Part shown: positions 51,197-62,700 of the stretch, piece by piece | Numbering within the stretch: the first letter of the stretch is position 1 | How the letters are laid out: every line of letters starts with the position of its first letter | From: SZUA-430 sp965227535 | GTDB lineage: Bacteria; Pseudomonadota; Alphaproteobacteria; Micropepsales; Micropepsaceae | Direction: 5' to 3' | DNA: 64,000 bases | NCBI GenBank assembly: GCA_965227535.1 | Contig: OZ245761.1 | Span: 2,294,001 to 2,358,000 of the forward strand | Notes under the pieces: model-generated | The model's input: the letters and a program-made list of their open reading frames with translations, nothing else | Told to the model about the DNA's origin: nothing | Database searches by the model: none | Position numbers and translations under genes: made by a program

Positions 51197-53059
51197 CTAG
51201 CCCGCAATCGGTGAAGCTGGCGGCCACACTTGAACCGCCAACTCAGTCAAGCGCTGCGCTCTCAGTCCAATCTCGCTTTCGTTCCACGCATCCTTCGCAG
51301 CAATGTCCTGGTTCAAGCGCAGCAGCGAAGAGCGCAAGCGTTCGCGCTTGGATGGCGAGAAGGCATAGTTCAGCACCTCGATGTTCGCAGGTTGGGTCAG
51401 CAAGGTGAGATTGCCTAACGTGTTCTTTACCGCCTCGCGCTGTTGGACGAGCGCGCGACGCGCCTCATCTAAGCCGGTCGTCAAATCGGGGGGCGCCTTT
51501 GTGCCGTCGGGCAGAGGCCAATGTTCCATCCAGCTGTTCGGTAAGATGTGCTCGATCTGCAATCCTTCGCGGAGACCCTCGGTCTCGTCGAACCCGTCGC
51601 GCGCGGCATTCTCGAATTTGCCCAGTATGTATCTGAGACGCGGCTGAGGGATGTATCCGTATTGCTCTCGCGACTTGATTGCCGCGGCAACCTCGGCATC
51701 GCTCGGGAATTTGACGGACGACGCGGTGGGCGCGGCAAGCGCAGCCGACAAGGATGCGAGCGTAACGCCCGCGCCATTGAGTTGGCCGGCCAAACGTATG
51801 AACGTGTTGTTGTAGCCCTTTGCAGTCAGTCCGCAGAGCGCGCGTCTGACGACATACGACTCGATGAGGCGGTACAGTGCTGCCTTTGTCTCATCGTCTG
51901 CAGCGCTCGCGGCGATGACAAACACCAAAGGATAGGCCGTGCTGACGTCGAAGACGTCGAGCGCACGCGCCAGCTTCGCCAAGGCATCGTCACCCGACGG
52001 CTGCACCAGCCGTTCGTATGTCGGCGCATGGCGCAGCAGAACGTCAAGTTCGGCGTCGACAGTCGCAAACTTTCGCTGTGCCACGAACTGCTTGTACGCG
52101 ACGTACAGCTCAGTCAGCGCCGTTTCCTTGGCCGTCTCGGCAGCCAGCGTATGCGCCAGGAAGAAATCGATGCGCGGCTTCTTGAGCCGGCCTTGCGAGG
52201 TTTCTTGCTTCCAAAAGGGCTTCTCGAACCGCGACCAACGAGAGTCCATCAAGTCGTCAGCGTCTTCACGCTGCTTCCGTGCGCGGTGAAAGACATCGTT
52301 GCGAACAAGGTCCATGGCCGCCAGTGGTTGGCCACCGCTGTTCAGGGTTTCAAAAATCACTTGTGCGTCGTCATCTTTGTCGAGTGTGATAACGATCAGA
52401 CGCAGGTCTTCAAGAAGCGCCCCAAGCAGAGCCCGAAGGCGAAGCTCAGGTTTCTCGCTATCTTTCTCAAAAATAAATTCTTCGGCCTCCTCGCGCAGGT
52501 ACCAAAACGCGTTCAGCGGTTTGGGAGCGGAACTGGTTTTCAGCTTGCCGTTCTTGAAGAAATGATCGCCGTACTTTTCACGCAACTTGTCGGCCCCCAG
52601 ATCGAACAAATCACGAAGCAGCGAGCGATCGTATCGCGTCGGTTCAAGCTTGTACTTTTCGGTCTTACGATCCTGCATGTTGCTTTCGTCAAGATTGTAA
52701 AGCAACGGCCGAAGTTGTGACGAGACACCGTCAAATCCATTCGCTCGCGCCAGATCGTGTAGCGCAGCCAGCACGATCTGAAACGTTGTCAGCCTCTGCT
52801 GGCCGTCGACAACGTCTAAGACCGGTATCGTGCCAAACACAAAGTTGCCGCGTGGAATGAGCAGCAGCGCGCCCATGTAGTGCGCGAAGCTCTGTGGTTC
52901 ACCATGAAGCCGCGCTCGAGCCTTGGCTTCGATATGATCGAACAAGCCGCCGATCTGTTTCTCGATCGTCCATTCGTAAGTCCGCTGATAGATCGGGACG
53001 ACAAAGCGCTTCGACTCATTGAAGATCGCGCCGACCTGCAAGTTTTTTGGGTTTTCCAT
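51197..53059 (-). CDS. GmrSD-type DUF262/DUF1524 nuclease
   Basis: Encodes 620 aa. The N-terminal DUF262 half has VPIYQRTYEW and VLDVVDGQQRLTT, the ParB/Srx-like NTP-dependent part. The C-terminal DUF1524 half has the HNH-type QIEHILPNSWMEHW and NTLGNLTLLTQPANIEV. Fused GmrSD enzymes are type IV restriction nucleases that cleave modified phage DNA, typically glucosylated hydroxymethylcytosine. It starts 15 bases after the methyltransferase stop and sits within the operon. Confidence 0.88.
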   Translation of the reverse strand: MENPKNLQVGAIFNESKRFVVPIYQRTYEWTIEKQIGGLFDHIEAKARARLHGEPQSFAHYMGALLLIPRGNFVFGTIPVLDVVDGQQRLTTFQIVLAALHDLARANGFDGVSSQLRPLLYNLDESNMQDRKTEKYKLEPTRYDRSLLRDLFDLGADKLREKYGDHFFKNGKLKTSSAPKPLNAFWYLREEAEEFIFEKDSEKPELRLRALLGALLEDLRLIVITLDKDDDAQVIFETLNSGGQPLAAMDLVRNDVFHRARKQREDADDLMDSRWSRFEKPFWKQETSQGRLKKPRIDFFLAHTLAAETAKETALTELYVAYKQFVAQRKFATVDAELDVLLRHAPTYERLVQPSGDDALAKLARALDVFDVSTAYPLVFVIAASAADDETKAALYRLIESYVVRRALCGLTAKGYNNTFIRLAGQLNGAGVTLASLSAALAAPTASSVKFPSDAEVAAAIKSREQYGYIPQPRLRYILGKFENAARDGFDETEGLREGLQIEHILPNSWMEHWPLPDGTKAPPDLTTGLDEARRALVQQREAVKNTLGNLTLLTQPANIEVLNYAFSPSKRERLRSSLLRLNQDIAAKDAWNESEIGLRAQRLTELAVQVWPPASPIAG

Positions 53060-53074
53060 TGTTGGTCCGTTCGA

Positions 53075-56000
53075 TCAGCGTGTGGTTTTCTGCGAATCCC
53101 ATGCCTGCAATACCAGGCGCGCCGTTCTATACTCACCGAAGCGCGCCATTTCGTTCTTTTTTAGCACGCGGAAGGTTTCGGAAGGATGGTCGTCGCCCAT
53201 GACGTCGGCAGGGTCGATGATGTAGCGCAATTCGTCGCGAGTCACTCCATAAGCGCGCGCATACCAAGCATCGAGTTCTGCACGCAAGTAGGCACGACGT
53301 TCCTCGTTCCACGCGAATGGCGAACCGTTGAAACCTAGGTCACGCGCAAACGGCGTCATGGAGTTGCTCGTGTAGGTCAACTCCAGAATCCGTGGCAATA
53401 TGAAGGCGATATCTGCAGCACCATACGCCGATGGTCTCAACACCGGAAACTGATAAAGCAAAAAGAAATTGAGTGAAGTTCCGCCAACCTTTTGGCGCGC
53501 GCAATAATCCAACGTTAGCGAACACAAATTGCCAAACAGCGCAGCGATGAGGGCTGCTGGTTGTTCTTGGTGTGGAAATATCAGGGGTATCTTGTTACCG
53601 ACGCCGGTCCTTGGAAAAACTGTCGAAATTACTGTTCGTTCGTCGGTTGCCCGACAAATGTCACGCCAGCCCAACAGCCAACCCCGTGACCAACTCTTAC
53701 CTGATAGTCGGTCATTCACTTCAGATTCCGGCACCCAGTAGCGAGGTGTGGGTTCGAAGTTCAGGTCTTTTTTTTCGGCGAGTGTGCAGTCACGGCTGTC
53801 CGAATCTTGGTAAGTGGCCCAACGATGATCAAACTGATGAATCATCTTGGCCTCAAGAAGTGGCACGTATTGGTGTGCCTTTGGGTTGAGAGTGGAGGCG
53901 CTACTGCGGGCTGCCCGTCTTGGCGAGTTCTCACTTGGCGAGATCCAGTTCGCTCCATCGCGCGCATATCCTAGGTCGCCCAATTGCGAAGCCGTTCGGA
54001 ACAGCCCGCTGTCGGAAGTCATGTTGAACAAGCCTTGACGAAATTCGATGTTCCATTGGTTTCCGGCGGCCCCCTTTGTTTCATCAAGCAAAATCGGGAC
54101 GCGTTCATAAATCTTGGCCGCTAGCTCGGCATCGCTTGCTGATCGAAATGTGGCGACGGTTTTTGTGTTTGGATTTATGCGCGCAATCGATTCTGATGAA
54201 AGGGTGAAATGTCGGCGACGGTCTCCAAACTCTTCCACCGTTCTCGAGAAGAAACTGAACTCCGGGGTCGATGAGCCGGTTCCCGGTTGTCCAACAGTGA
54301 GCAAGCAGAACTTGAATCGAGCGTGCCCGATGCGATCAAAGAACCCTAATCCCGTTTGAAAATCGTGCAGACTAAATAGGCGCTTTCGCGAGATAAGGTC
54401 GTCGAAAAATGGAGCGGTGGTCGCGTCAGTCGCAATGCCCGTCGGGACAATCACGCCGGCCCTCCCTCGCTTCGTGGCGAGAGCGGCGAACATCTCGGCA
54501 AATAACGCGTACGTATTGACTTTGCCACGCGCGGTAAGATCGAAGCGCCCTGACGCGCGCGCAAACTCGTTGCCAGCCTCAAACCGTCGTTTCTCGAATT
54601 CAAAGTCGGCAAATGCGCCTGGCTGTTCGCTAGCAAGAGACGCAATCGCGCGCTTACGTGCTGCCCCCTGTAGTTCCGCGAGTTCAGGCATCCGTTGCGC
54701 GAAGTGTTCTTCTTCGCCAAGTTGCATCACCTCCCAAGGTGGGTTGCCGAGGACGACATCAAAACCACCGGAACTGATCGCGTCGGGAAATTCGAGCGGC
54801 CAGTGAAACGCACGCGCTGCTCCAGCAAGTTCTAGGGCGCGTTCCTTGAGAGGACGATCGATGCTTCCTCCCGACAGCGCGTTCCAAACGGCGGCAGTTG
54901 TCGGGACCGTCGCCAAGCCCGCCATTTTTGGCGTGAGGAATGCCGCCACATACAAATCAGCCGCGACCTTCCAACTCGCTTGCCTTGGGTCGTTTCGCGC
55001 GGCCTCAAACTTGCTACGTTTCTCGGCGATTTCATCGGGACTGTCCTCGGGCAACGCGCGCAGCGCACGCGCTGCCCCCGCTAGGGGCGGTGCCGCCGGC
55101 AGCTTTCCGCCGCCGCTCGAAAAGTCGAGGCTGCCTTGGCCCTCACGACTGGCTTTGTTCAGCCGCTCAAAATGTTTTGCCGTCTCTTTGTCGTCTCCCG
55201 TTAAAGCCTTGTATGCTTCATCTGGTATGCCCCTGCGCAACGCATCGAGATTGAAGACGCCAAACAGCGCGTCGCCACAGCGAACATTTGCGTCGAGAAA
55301 TCCTAAAGGCTTGCCGGGATCGACTGTTTCGATCCACAGCGCGACCTTTGCCAGTTCGACAGCCATCGGATTGCGATCGACGCCATGGACGCAAGCGCGC
55401 ACGGCATCGCGCAGCGCGTGTCGATAGTCCTCAGCTGAGGCGACCCCGCCTGCGCGCGCTCGCGCCACACGCGTCGCGATACGCCGAGCCGCCGCCAACA
55501 GGAAGTGGCCCGAGCCGCAAGCCGGATCAATCACCGAAACGCCCAACAGCGCCGCTGCGGGATCTTCGGCGTCCGCTTCCACGCCGTTGAGGACGGGATC
55601 GAGTGTGCTGTCGAGCAATACCTGAACGAGGCTGTCGGGTGTGTAGTAGCTGCCGGTCTTCTTGCGTGTGTTGCCTTTAGTTTCCCCACCGTCGGCAAAC
55701 GCAAAGCCGCGGCCTTCATCGATCAGGCGCGGCGTGAGTTCGAGCAGACTCTCGTAGACCGAACCTAACTCCTCAGTCTCCATATCGCGCCAGTTCACCG
55801 GCACTAGCGCCCCATCGTCCTTCAGCCAGGCGAGACGATAGATCGCTTGGAGCAACGAGCGATTGGAGAGTCGCGCGCCGTCGAGGTCGAGCGTTTGGGC
55901 GGGCGCGAACAGGCCGGCAAGGCCGGGCAATCCCAATTTCGGCTCGCCCCGCGCGAGCGCTTTGAAGACGATCATCAAACCGTCCCACTTGTCGCCGTAG

Positions 56001-57019
56001 CGATCCCACGCGGTGCTGCGGATCGCGCGCTCGCGCAGTGACCGCAGCGAATAGCCTTCATCGTAGAGTTTGCGCGCAGTGCTGTTTGCGTTGGGCGGGT
56101 GTAACAGACCGCGGTCCTCGGCCACCATTAGAAAGATCAGCCGGTAGACGAGGCGCAGGAGTTGCGCGAAGAAATCGGGCAAGGGCAACCTTCCGTCGAC
56201 TACGCGCTTGCGCAGATCAGTATTTGCCGAACTGGAGAGGAAACCATTGCCGAGAGCTAGCAGTGCCGCCTCTACGCCGTCGCGCAGACGATCACGCGCG
56301 GTCAGGCCTTCTTTCGCACCGGCATCCCGCCAACGCTCAAGCGGCGCGTCTGTCGGTGGCTTGCTGGCTCCACCGAACCGACTTGCATGCAACAAGAGCC
56401 AGAGCGCAGCAAAACTTGCGAAGTCCTCCGTCTCAAATATCTGGCGAAGGTTCGCTTCGATATAGGCCGGACGCGTGAGGCTTGCGTTGTCGCGGAGGAG
56501 CCGCAGTCGCTCGCCGTTGCAGCAGAGCCCCCAAAGCGCTTCATCATTCGCGTTCAGCCAATCCTGGAGCGCCGACGAAGCCGAGCGCCTACGCCCGTCT
56601 GTCGGAAGATGCTGGCTTGCGCGGTCAAGTTCGTCTGCTGGGGGAACGACGACAACGGGCACACGGCCATCCAAGCCCTCGAGCGTCAAGGCGTAGAGAT
56701 GTCCGCCGACGTTGCGACTGCCGACGCGCTTGATGTCGCGAAAGCCGAAAACATCACGAAGGAGATCTTCGGTAAACGACACTGTCTTCGCAATGGCCGG
56801 AGTGGGCGTTGCGAAAGCCTCTCGAAAGAGAGCCTGCCCGATGCGGAAATAGCGGGCAATCTCGTCGCGAACGGTTAAGCCCTTCGGCACGGCGTAGTCG
56901 GCTTCGGTTTGCTCCCCCGCTTCGCGCGTCGAAACTCGCGCGAGCATTACTGGCGAAATCAACCCACCTTCAATGGTTATGGCGTCAAAGGCGAAAGGCT
57001 GGGACTTCGCTCGCGCCAC
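53075..57019 (-). CDS. Eco57I/PglX-type N6-adenine DNA methyltransferase (DrmMI-like)
   Basis: Encodes about 1314 aa. SAM-binding motif I is DPACGSGHFLLAA near residue 497, the catalytic motif IV is GNPPWEVMQLG near 757, and TGSYYTPDSLVQVLLD precedes motif I as in PglX and type IIG enzymes. Long N- and C-terminal regions would bind target DNA. No PD-(D/E)XK nuclease motif was noticed. GTG at 57019 is seven bases after GGAGG and just behind the helicase stop. It resembles DrmMI of class 1 DISARM; BREX PglX is the alternative, but no BREX genes are seen. Confidence 0.8.
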   Translation of the reverse strand: MARAKSQPFAFDAITIEGGLISPVMLARVSTREAGEQTEADYAVPKGLTVRDEIARYFRIGQALFREAFATPTPAIAKTVSFTEDLLRDVFGFRDIKRVGSRNVGGHLYALTLEGLDGRVPVVVVPPADELDRASQHLPTDGRRRSASSALQDWLNANDEALWGLCCNGERLRLLRDNASLTRPAYIEANLRQIFETEDFASFAALWLLLHASRFGGASKPPTDAPLERWRDAGAKEGLTARDRLRDGVEAALLALGNGFLSSSANTDLRKRVVDGRLPLPDFFAQLLRLVYRLIFLMVAEDRGLLHPPNANSTARKLYDEGYSLRSLRERAIRSTAWDRYGDKWDGLMIVFKALARGEPKLGLPGLAGLFAPAQTLDLDGARLSNRSLLQAIYRLAWLKDDGALVPVNWRDMETEELGSVYESLLELTPRLIDEGRGFAFADGGETKGNTRKKTGSYYTPDSLVQVLLDSTLDPVLNGVEADAEDPAAALLGVSVIDPACGSGHFLLAAARRIATRVARARAGGVASAEDYRHALRDAVRACVHGVDRNPMAVELAKVALWIETVDPGKPLGFLDANVRCGDALFGVFNLDALRRGIPDEAYKALTGDDKETAKHFERLNKASREGQGSLDFSSGGGKLPAAPPLAGAARALRALPEDSPDEIAEKRSKFEAARNDPRQASWKVAADLYVAAFLTPKMAGLATVPTTAAVWNALSGGSIDRPLKERALELAGAARAFHWPLEFPDAISSGGFDVVLGNPPWEVMQLGEEEHFAQRMPELAELQGAARKRAIASLASEQPGAFADFEFEKRRFEAGNEFARASGRFDLTARGKVNTYALFAEMFAALATKRGRAGVIVPTGIATDATTAPFFDDLISRKRLFSLHDFQTGLGFFDRIGHARFKFCLLTVGQPGTGSSTPEFSFFSRTVEEFGDRRRHFTLSSESIARINPNTKTVATFRSASDAELAAKIYERVPILLDETKGAAGNQWNIEFRQGLFNMTSDSGLFRTASQLGDLGYARDGANWISPSENSPRRAARSSASTLNPKAHQYVPLLEAKMIHQFDHRWATYQDSDSRDCTLAEKKDLNFEPTPRYWVPESEVNDRLSGKSWSRGWLLGWRDICRATDERTVISTVFPRTGVGNKIPLIFPHQEQPAALIAALFGNLCSLTLDYCARQKVGGTSLNFFLLYQFPVLRPSAYGAADIAFILPRILELTYTSNSMTPFARDLGFNGSPFAWNEERRAYLRAELDAWYARAYGVTRDELRYIIDPADVMGDDHPSETFRVLKKNEMARFGEYRTARLVLQAWDSQKTTR

Positions 57020-57020
57020 T

Positions 57021-59780
57021 CTAGGCCTCCGCCGGCACGAGAACGAACAGACCGACAATGTCGGCGGGCAGGACCGGCTCGACCGTCACGCGTGGAACTC
57101 CTGCACCGGCGGCACGCACACGCGCGTGATCGTCGGCCAGCGCTTTCGCACGCTCGCGCGCAAAAGCTGCGATCGCACCGTTCTGCGCCATATCGATAGC
57201 TTCCGTCGCCTTTGCAATGACACGATCGCGCGCAACCTTTGCCAAGTCCGCTTCCGCGACATGTTCAAGCAGGGTAAGAGCTTCTTCGCCGGTCGCCACC
57301 GTCTTTCCTGCGGTGCCAGCTGTCGCTAGGACCTGGGCTTCTTCGACGAGGAGCAGCCGTTCCTTGCGGCCGTGCACCGTGAGCTTGAAGCGTAGCCGCA
57401 GAAGAAAAACCGTTGTCACCGTCCGAACGACGGTCGACCGCCATGCCCCGAGCCGGCCAAGCGGTGCGACCAAGCTCGACTTCGGGTCGAGTGCACCTTC
57501 CATCAAGGCTTCTGCGAGCGTGCTGGTGAGCGGGTGACTGCGATTGACGACAGTTGCCGACGCCGGGCATGGCTCTTCGAAGACGATCCGAACTGAACCT
57601 TCCAGGCCACGTGCTGCAAGCCGCTCCGCGATCGCCTTGGGAAGGGCTGCAAGGTTTGCTTTTGTTACGCCGCGACCAGAGGTCTCCAGCGGATCGTCGA
57701 GGCGACTCATTGCGCGACCCACGAAACGTTTCACTTCCTCTGGACTGCCCAGCAGTTCACGCCACCGCTTCCATTCCGGCGCGACTTCTTCGGGCTTTAT
57801 CGCATTCTGCGCAAAGCGCGCACGCGAGCGGCGCTCGCCTTCCTCCGCGTCGCGCCAGCGCGCCTCGATCACCTTGGAGTCTGCACCGAAGCCTAAATCC
57901 AGAGAGAGTTGACTCGACCGCCCCTTGCGCAACAGAAGCGCATTCATCAGGGCGCCGGTGACGGCGACGCGCTCCTCCGGCAGCGGCACGGTCACGCCGG
58001 TGGCTAGTCGAATGGCCTCAGCTTTTCTCAAGATGACTTGAAGTACTGCACCATCTATCGCGCTGTCCGGCGAAAAGAGCAGAATCGAACGCACCAACGG
58101 CGCGGGTTGCCCAAAGCGGTTTACTCGGCCCTCGCGTTGCTGATGGCGTGTCGGATTCCATGAAAGATCGTAGTGCACAACGGTGTCGAAGAGTTGCTGA
58201 AGGTTGACGCCCTCGGACAAGCAATCTGTCGCGACCAGAAGGCGTTGAGGTGCTTCGCCCATTTCCTCCACGCGTGCGCGCCGATCTTCGGCAGGAAGGG
58301 CGCCGGTCACGACTTCGATGCGAAGCTTCGAGAATGCTTTCCTCAGCCCCTTCGCGACATGATCCGCAGTGGCGATGAAACGGCAAAACACGACAGGATT
58401 CGCGTTAGCCGCGAGAAGCGGCTTCAACTCCGTTATCATCGCGTTGAGTTTTGGGTCCGACTTCTCAACGAGCCGCTCGGCCTGTGTGACCAAATCGGCG
58501 AGCGGACCTTCGGCGTTGAGCCCCGTCGCGGGTTCGATGTCGACAGCGTCGGTTTCATCCGCATCATCATCGAACACTTGTTCTTCCAAATGCTGCGCGT
58601 CGGCAATCAGGCGATTGCGAAGCGCGCTCGCCGCAGCCGCTGGCGACGAGCCGACGCATCGCATCAACGCAAGCGTGCCCCAGAAAGCGAGCCGCCGGTG
58701 CCGTTGATCCCGGCCGGCACCCTCCACCACACCCAGGCAATAATCCAATACGGCGTCATGGAAGAGGCGATGGTCTTTGTCGAACTCATACGTGCGTTCG
58801 GCCGTTTCATGCTTGGGAAACGTGCGCGCTTCACCCCATTCCTTGCCGACAATATCGATGCGTCGCCTTTGCACGAAGTGCCGCGCCAGTCGAATTCGCG
58901 TGGCCTCGTTTTGCAAATCTGCCTGATCAAATTTGCTGTCGAGCAGACCAAGCAAGCGATCGAATGCTGCTTCGTCGCCACTATGTGGCGTTGCAGTGAG
59001 TAGGATCAGGTGACGCTCGGCATCTTCTGACAACCGTTTCAAGAGATCAAAACGCTGCTGGCGACCCTGATGCGTTCCGACGCATGAATGGGCTTCGTCA
59101 ACGATCACCAGGCGTGGGCAAGATCGTGCGAAGCTCTCTCGCCGACGATCCGCCTTAATATAGTCGAGGCTGACAACGGTGAACGGGTGAGCGTCGAAAA
59201 GTGTCTGAGATGCGGGCAACCCTCGCTCCAACCGCGTCGCGGTCGATGCGGTTACCGCTGCTGCATCAATGTCAAATCTGTTGCGAAGTTCTCCGACCCA
59301 TTGCTCAACAAGGTGAGGCGGACACAGAACGGCAAAACGATCAGCCTCACCTCGATCGATCAGTTCGCGAAGGATAAGTCCGGCCTCAATCGTCTTCCCA
59401 ATACCCACGTCGTCGGCGATGAGCAGGCGCACAACCGGCAATCTCAGCGCCATCAATAGCGGAACGAGCTGATAAGCGCGGGGTTCGAACGACAGACGCG
59501 CCGCCGACCGGAAGGGGCCCGCTCCGCGCTGAAGCGATAGCCGAAGCGCCTCCGACAGAAGGCGAGCAGCGTCTTGAGTTGCGATTTCATCAGCCCCAGG
59601 CGCACTAAACTGCGCCGGCTTGACCGGTTCGCGCTCCAGCGCGGGATGCAATACCTGCACGTCGGCCTCGGACCCCGACAAAGGGCGAAGCCGCAGCCAA
59701 CCTTCTTCAGTCGAGGGCAGGACGACCCATTCACGGCCCCGCGCGCGCACGAGATCGCCCGTTGCAAATGTCTGGGTCAC
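57021..59780 (-). CDS. SNF2-family helicase/translocase (DrmD-like)
   Basis: Encodes a 919-aa superfamily 2 ATPase. Walker A is DDVGIGKTIEAG near residue 122, the Walker B box is VDEAHSC near 228, motif III is LLTATPHSG, and the C-terminal motor has ATDCLSEGVNLQ and QQREGRVNRFGQ near 547. The C-terminal ~300 residues form an accessory domain. Its position next to a PglX-like methylase and a DUF1998 helicase matches DrmD of class 1 DISARM. GTG at 59780 overlaps the stop of the upstream helicase gene (GTGA). Confidence 0.8.
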   Translation of the reverse strand: MTQTFATGDLVRARGREWVVLPSTEEGWLRLRPLSGSEADVQVLHPALEREPVKPAQFSAPGADEIATQDAARLLSEALRLSLQRGAGPFRSAARLSFEPRAYQLVPLLMALRLPVVRLLIADDVGIGKTIEAGLILRELIDRGEADRFAVLCPPHLVEQWVGELRNRFDIDAAAVTASTATRLERGLPASQTLFDAHPFTVVSLDYIKADRRRESFARSCPRLVIVDEAHSCVGTHQGRQQRFDLLKRLSEDAERHLILLTATPHSGDEAAFDRLLGLLDSKFDQADLQNEATRIRLARHFVQRRRIDIVGKEWGEARTFPKHETAERTYEFDKDHRLFHDAVLDYCLGVVEGAGRDQRHRRLAFWGTLALMRCVGSSPAAAASALRNRLIADAQHLEEQVFDDDADETDAVDIEPATGLNAEGPLADLVTQAERLVEKSDPKLNAMITELKPLLAANANPVVFCRFIATADHVAKGLRKAFSKLRIEVVTGALPAEDRRARVEEMGEAPQRLLVATDCLSEGVNLQQLFDTVVHYDLSWNPTRHQQREGRVNRFGQPAPLVRSILLFSPDSAIDGAVLQVILRKAEAIRLATGVTVPLPEERVAVTGALMNALLLRKGRSSQLSLDLGFGADSKVIEARWRDAEEGERRSRARFAQNAIKPEEVAPEWKRWRELLGSPEEVKRFVGRAMSRLDDPLETSGRGVTKANLAALPKAIAERLAARGLEGSVRIVFEEPCPASATVVNRSHPLTSTLAEALMEGALDPKSSLVAPLGRLGAWRSTVVRTVTTVFLLRLRFKLTVHGRKERLLLVEEAQVLATAGTAGKTVATGEEALTLLEHVAEADLAKVARDRVIAKATEAIDMAQNGAIAAFARERAKALADDHARVRAAGAGVPRVTVEPVLPADIVGLFVLVPAEA

Positions 59781-62700
59781 CTATCCGCTCCAAACAGAGT
59801 GGAAAGCGTTTGTGGCGGTTCCGCCGGTGGTGGCTCGGTCAAGATGACGATGGAATAACCGCGCGCCTCCAGGTCTTGCCGAGTAGCATCATCGACGCTT
59901 CCGGCATGAGCGACGGCGAGATGCGAACGCCAAACCAACGGGAAAGTTACGGCCCCCACGATCATCGGTGTCGCATCTGGTAAAGGAAAACCCCAACCAG
60001 CAATCACATCGACCCATCCGCCAGCATCTGATCGTGCGCGCCCAGCGGACGGCACGACTTCACATCGCGCCAATCGAATGAGAGTCCGCCGCACATCCTC
60101 ATCCGTCCGATCGATCAGCTCGTGATCCATCTGATTGTAGTATGACAACAAGCAACGATAGCAGCCCTTTACGCATTCGGAGTTCGGCGTATCGGTGAGT
60201 TTGGAAGCATCCGATGCAGCGATGGCTACCTCTACATTCTCAAAATGCATGAGCTCAAGCGCGGCTCGCGCGACACGACCTATCGAAGCGTTGTCGCTGA
60301 CCAGGCGCCCCAGTGCGCCTGCACCACCTTCGGTCGCTTCGAAGGCAAGGATGGCTTTTCGATTGTCGCGAGATGGCGTTGGTTCGGTCAGGACTTCTCC
60401 TTCTTCAAGCTGAAACACGAATTCGATTCCACGGGTTAGCGCGTGTTGAAGCGTTGTGAGAACGGTCTCGGACTGAGTTTCGCTAGCTGCTAGACGAAAC
60501 AACGCGGCATTCTTGTTGTCTTGAACGATAGGGACAACGCGCTGCTTTACCGGTTCTTCCGGACCGTCATCGGTGTCCGGACCTTCAATGGGTTTGCTCG
60601 TCCAGCGCCCCGTCGAAGGATCGATTCCGAATCCCAAGACAGTCTTGTCCTTTCGGCGGCGAAGACCCTTGTTGACGCGGCTGATTAATGTGCCTGGCGC
60701 ATAATCGATGAGCATGATTGACCCGTCGTCGTCGCGAGCAACCGCTGATCTTGGATAGGTTTCATTTTCGCGCTGTGGCCAGGCAAACACCGTTTGCAGG
60801 TCGAACCCCTGTCGCTGGCGATCTTCATCGTTGGCTGTGATGCGATCGGCTGGGCGCGTTTCGACGTTGTCGATCCGTAGAATGTTGTTGATCGCATCGA
60901 CTTCTGCGATGCTAGCGCTGCACGCCTGACAGCGCTCGACTTCTGTAGGGTGCGACGCGCCGCATTGATCGCACACCCACAGCGAAGTGGTGGTTAGGCG
61001 ACCATGATCGCCGCTCCGCAGTCCCGCAGGAAGCTTGGCCTTATGAACCCGATATGCGCGGCCCTCGTGATAAATGAGGCTACCGGGGCCAAACTCAGCG
61101 ATCGCCAGGAAACGCGCGCGCTGAAGGTATGCGGCGTTCCCAATTCCCGGTCCCACGGAAGGTACGTAGGCGTAAAGTGGCAAACGGGGGAAATTGTAGC
61201 CGGGCAGAAATCCTTCAGTTGCCAAATAGCGGTAGGTGTAGAAGTCCGATCCGCCGCTGGCGCGTCCTTTTTCAAGTAGCGCCAGTTGTTCGTTTGCCTG
61301 CGCTTGATCTCGTTTCGCGTCTCGGCGCTCCTTCGCTCCGAGGCCGTGGATCTCGGATTTTCTATTGGCGTCCAAGAGCTGCTCGCGCGCACCCAAATAA
61401 AGTTGACGCCACCGTCCGAAGGCATTTGAAAAGGCAGCGCAAGCGCCGGCAGCGACACCTTCGGCGAATGCATCCCTATCGCCCGCCCACGGCGCCGCTT
61501 CAGCCGTCAGCTCGTTGTCAATGCTTTGCAACAGACGTCGCATAGCAACCTTGGAACGTCCAGTGAGAGAAGGATCGCTCAGCACCTCAGCAATTGCCTT
61601 CCCTACAGGAAGTCCTGACTGGGTGATGTCCAAGACGTGAGGAATATCGGCCTGAAGTTCTTGTCCGGACTCTGCAAGCCAGACAGCATGGAGATGAGCC
61701 TCGACCAAATCACGGTTCGCGAGATCGAGCGACGGCGGACGAACGATGCCTCTCACCATCGCTTCCGGCCGCGCGAAATAATATTGGTCGTGAGGACTCT
61801 GCGCGGCGCAGTAGGTGACCACCAACGCGGCTTGTCCCGATCGGCCTGCGCGCCCTGATCGTTGCGCGTAGTTCGCAGGCGTGGGCGGGACGTTGCGAAG
61901 GTAAACCGCGTTCAGTGCGGAAATGTCGACGCCAAGTTCCATGGTTGGAGAGCAGAATAGAACCGGTAGGAACACGTCCGGTTCGCCAACTTGCCGAAGC
62001 TTCTCTTTATCCTGTGCCAGCTTCTTCTGGTCGTCCTCGCCCCATCGAAAACGATTCTCACGCCATTCGCGCCGCTCTTGATCGACCTGTGCCGTGTGCT
62101 CTCGCCCTTCATGACCAAAGAGCAAGTCAGTCCCAGTCGCCAACGCGCCGGAAAGCGTCTCGTACAAATCGATAAAGAAAGGATTTTTTGTACGTCTGTC
62201 TGGCGCAGCGTCTCCAGGCAAGATGCGCACGGCACTTGCCACAAGCTGCCAACCTTCGACATCGAAGACCGTATTGATGCGTCGGACGATCTGATAAGAT
62301 TCTGCTGCGGACAGAAGAGCGGCAACAACTTCTCGGCATTCCGCTGCTTTGAGTTTGCGTCCCCAGTTTTCCGCTTTGCCGATGAGGCGACCAATCGCGC
62401 TGCTCGGGCTGCCCCGAACGACCAGAGGTTCGCCGCGCATGCCAATCTGCGCCGGACGCGGGGCGTCGATCATGAAGGACGCGGCCGAGCGAGGTTCCTC
62501 CTGCTGAGGAATCGACCAAGGCTCTCGCAAGTATTGACGCGATGCATTTCCAACGGACTCTGTGAGGCTCGCGTCGAGCGCATCGGTCGTGACCGCGAGG
62601 CCGCGCCGCATTGCATCAAGCAATTCCTTCAGTAGGCGCAGCCTCTTGGCCGGATCGAGCTCTGCCAGCACGCGTGGAGCAGACGAAAATGCGTCCTTGT

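Noticed and set aside
53075..57019. BREX type 1 PglX identification of the methyltransferase
   Set aside because: No brxA, brxB, brxC, pglZ or brxL-type gene is adjacent; a DrmMI-like role fits the two helicase neighbours better.
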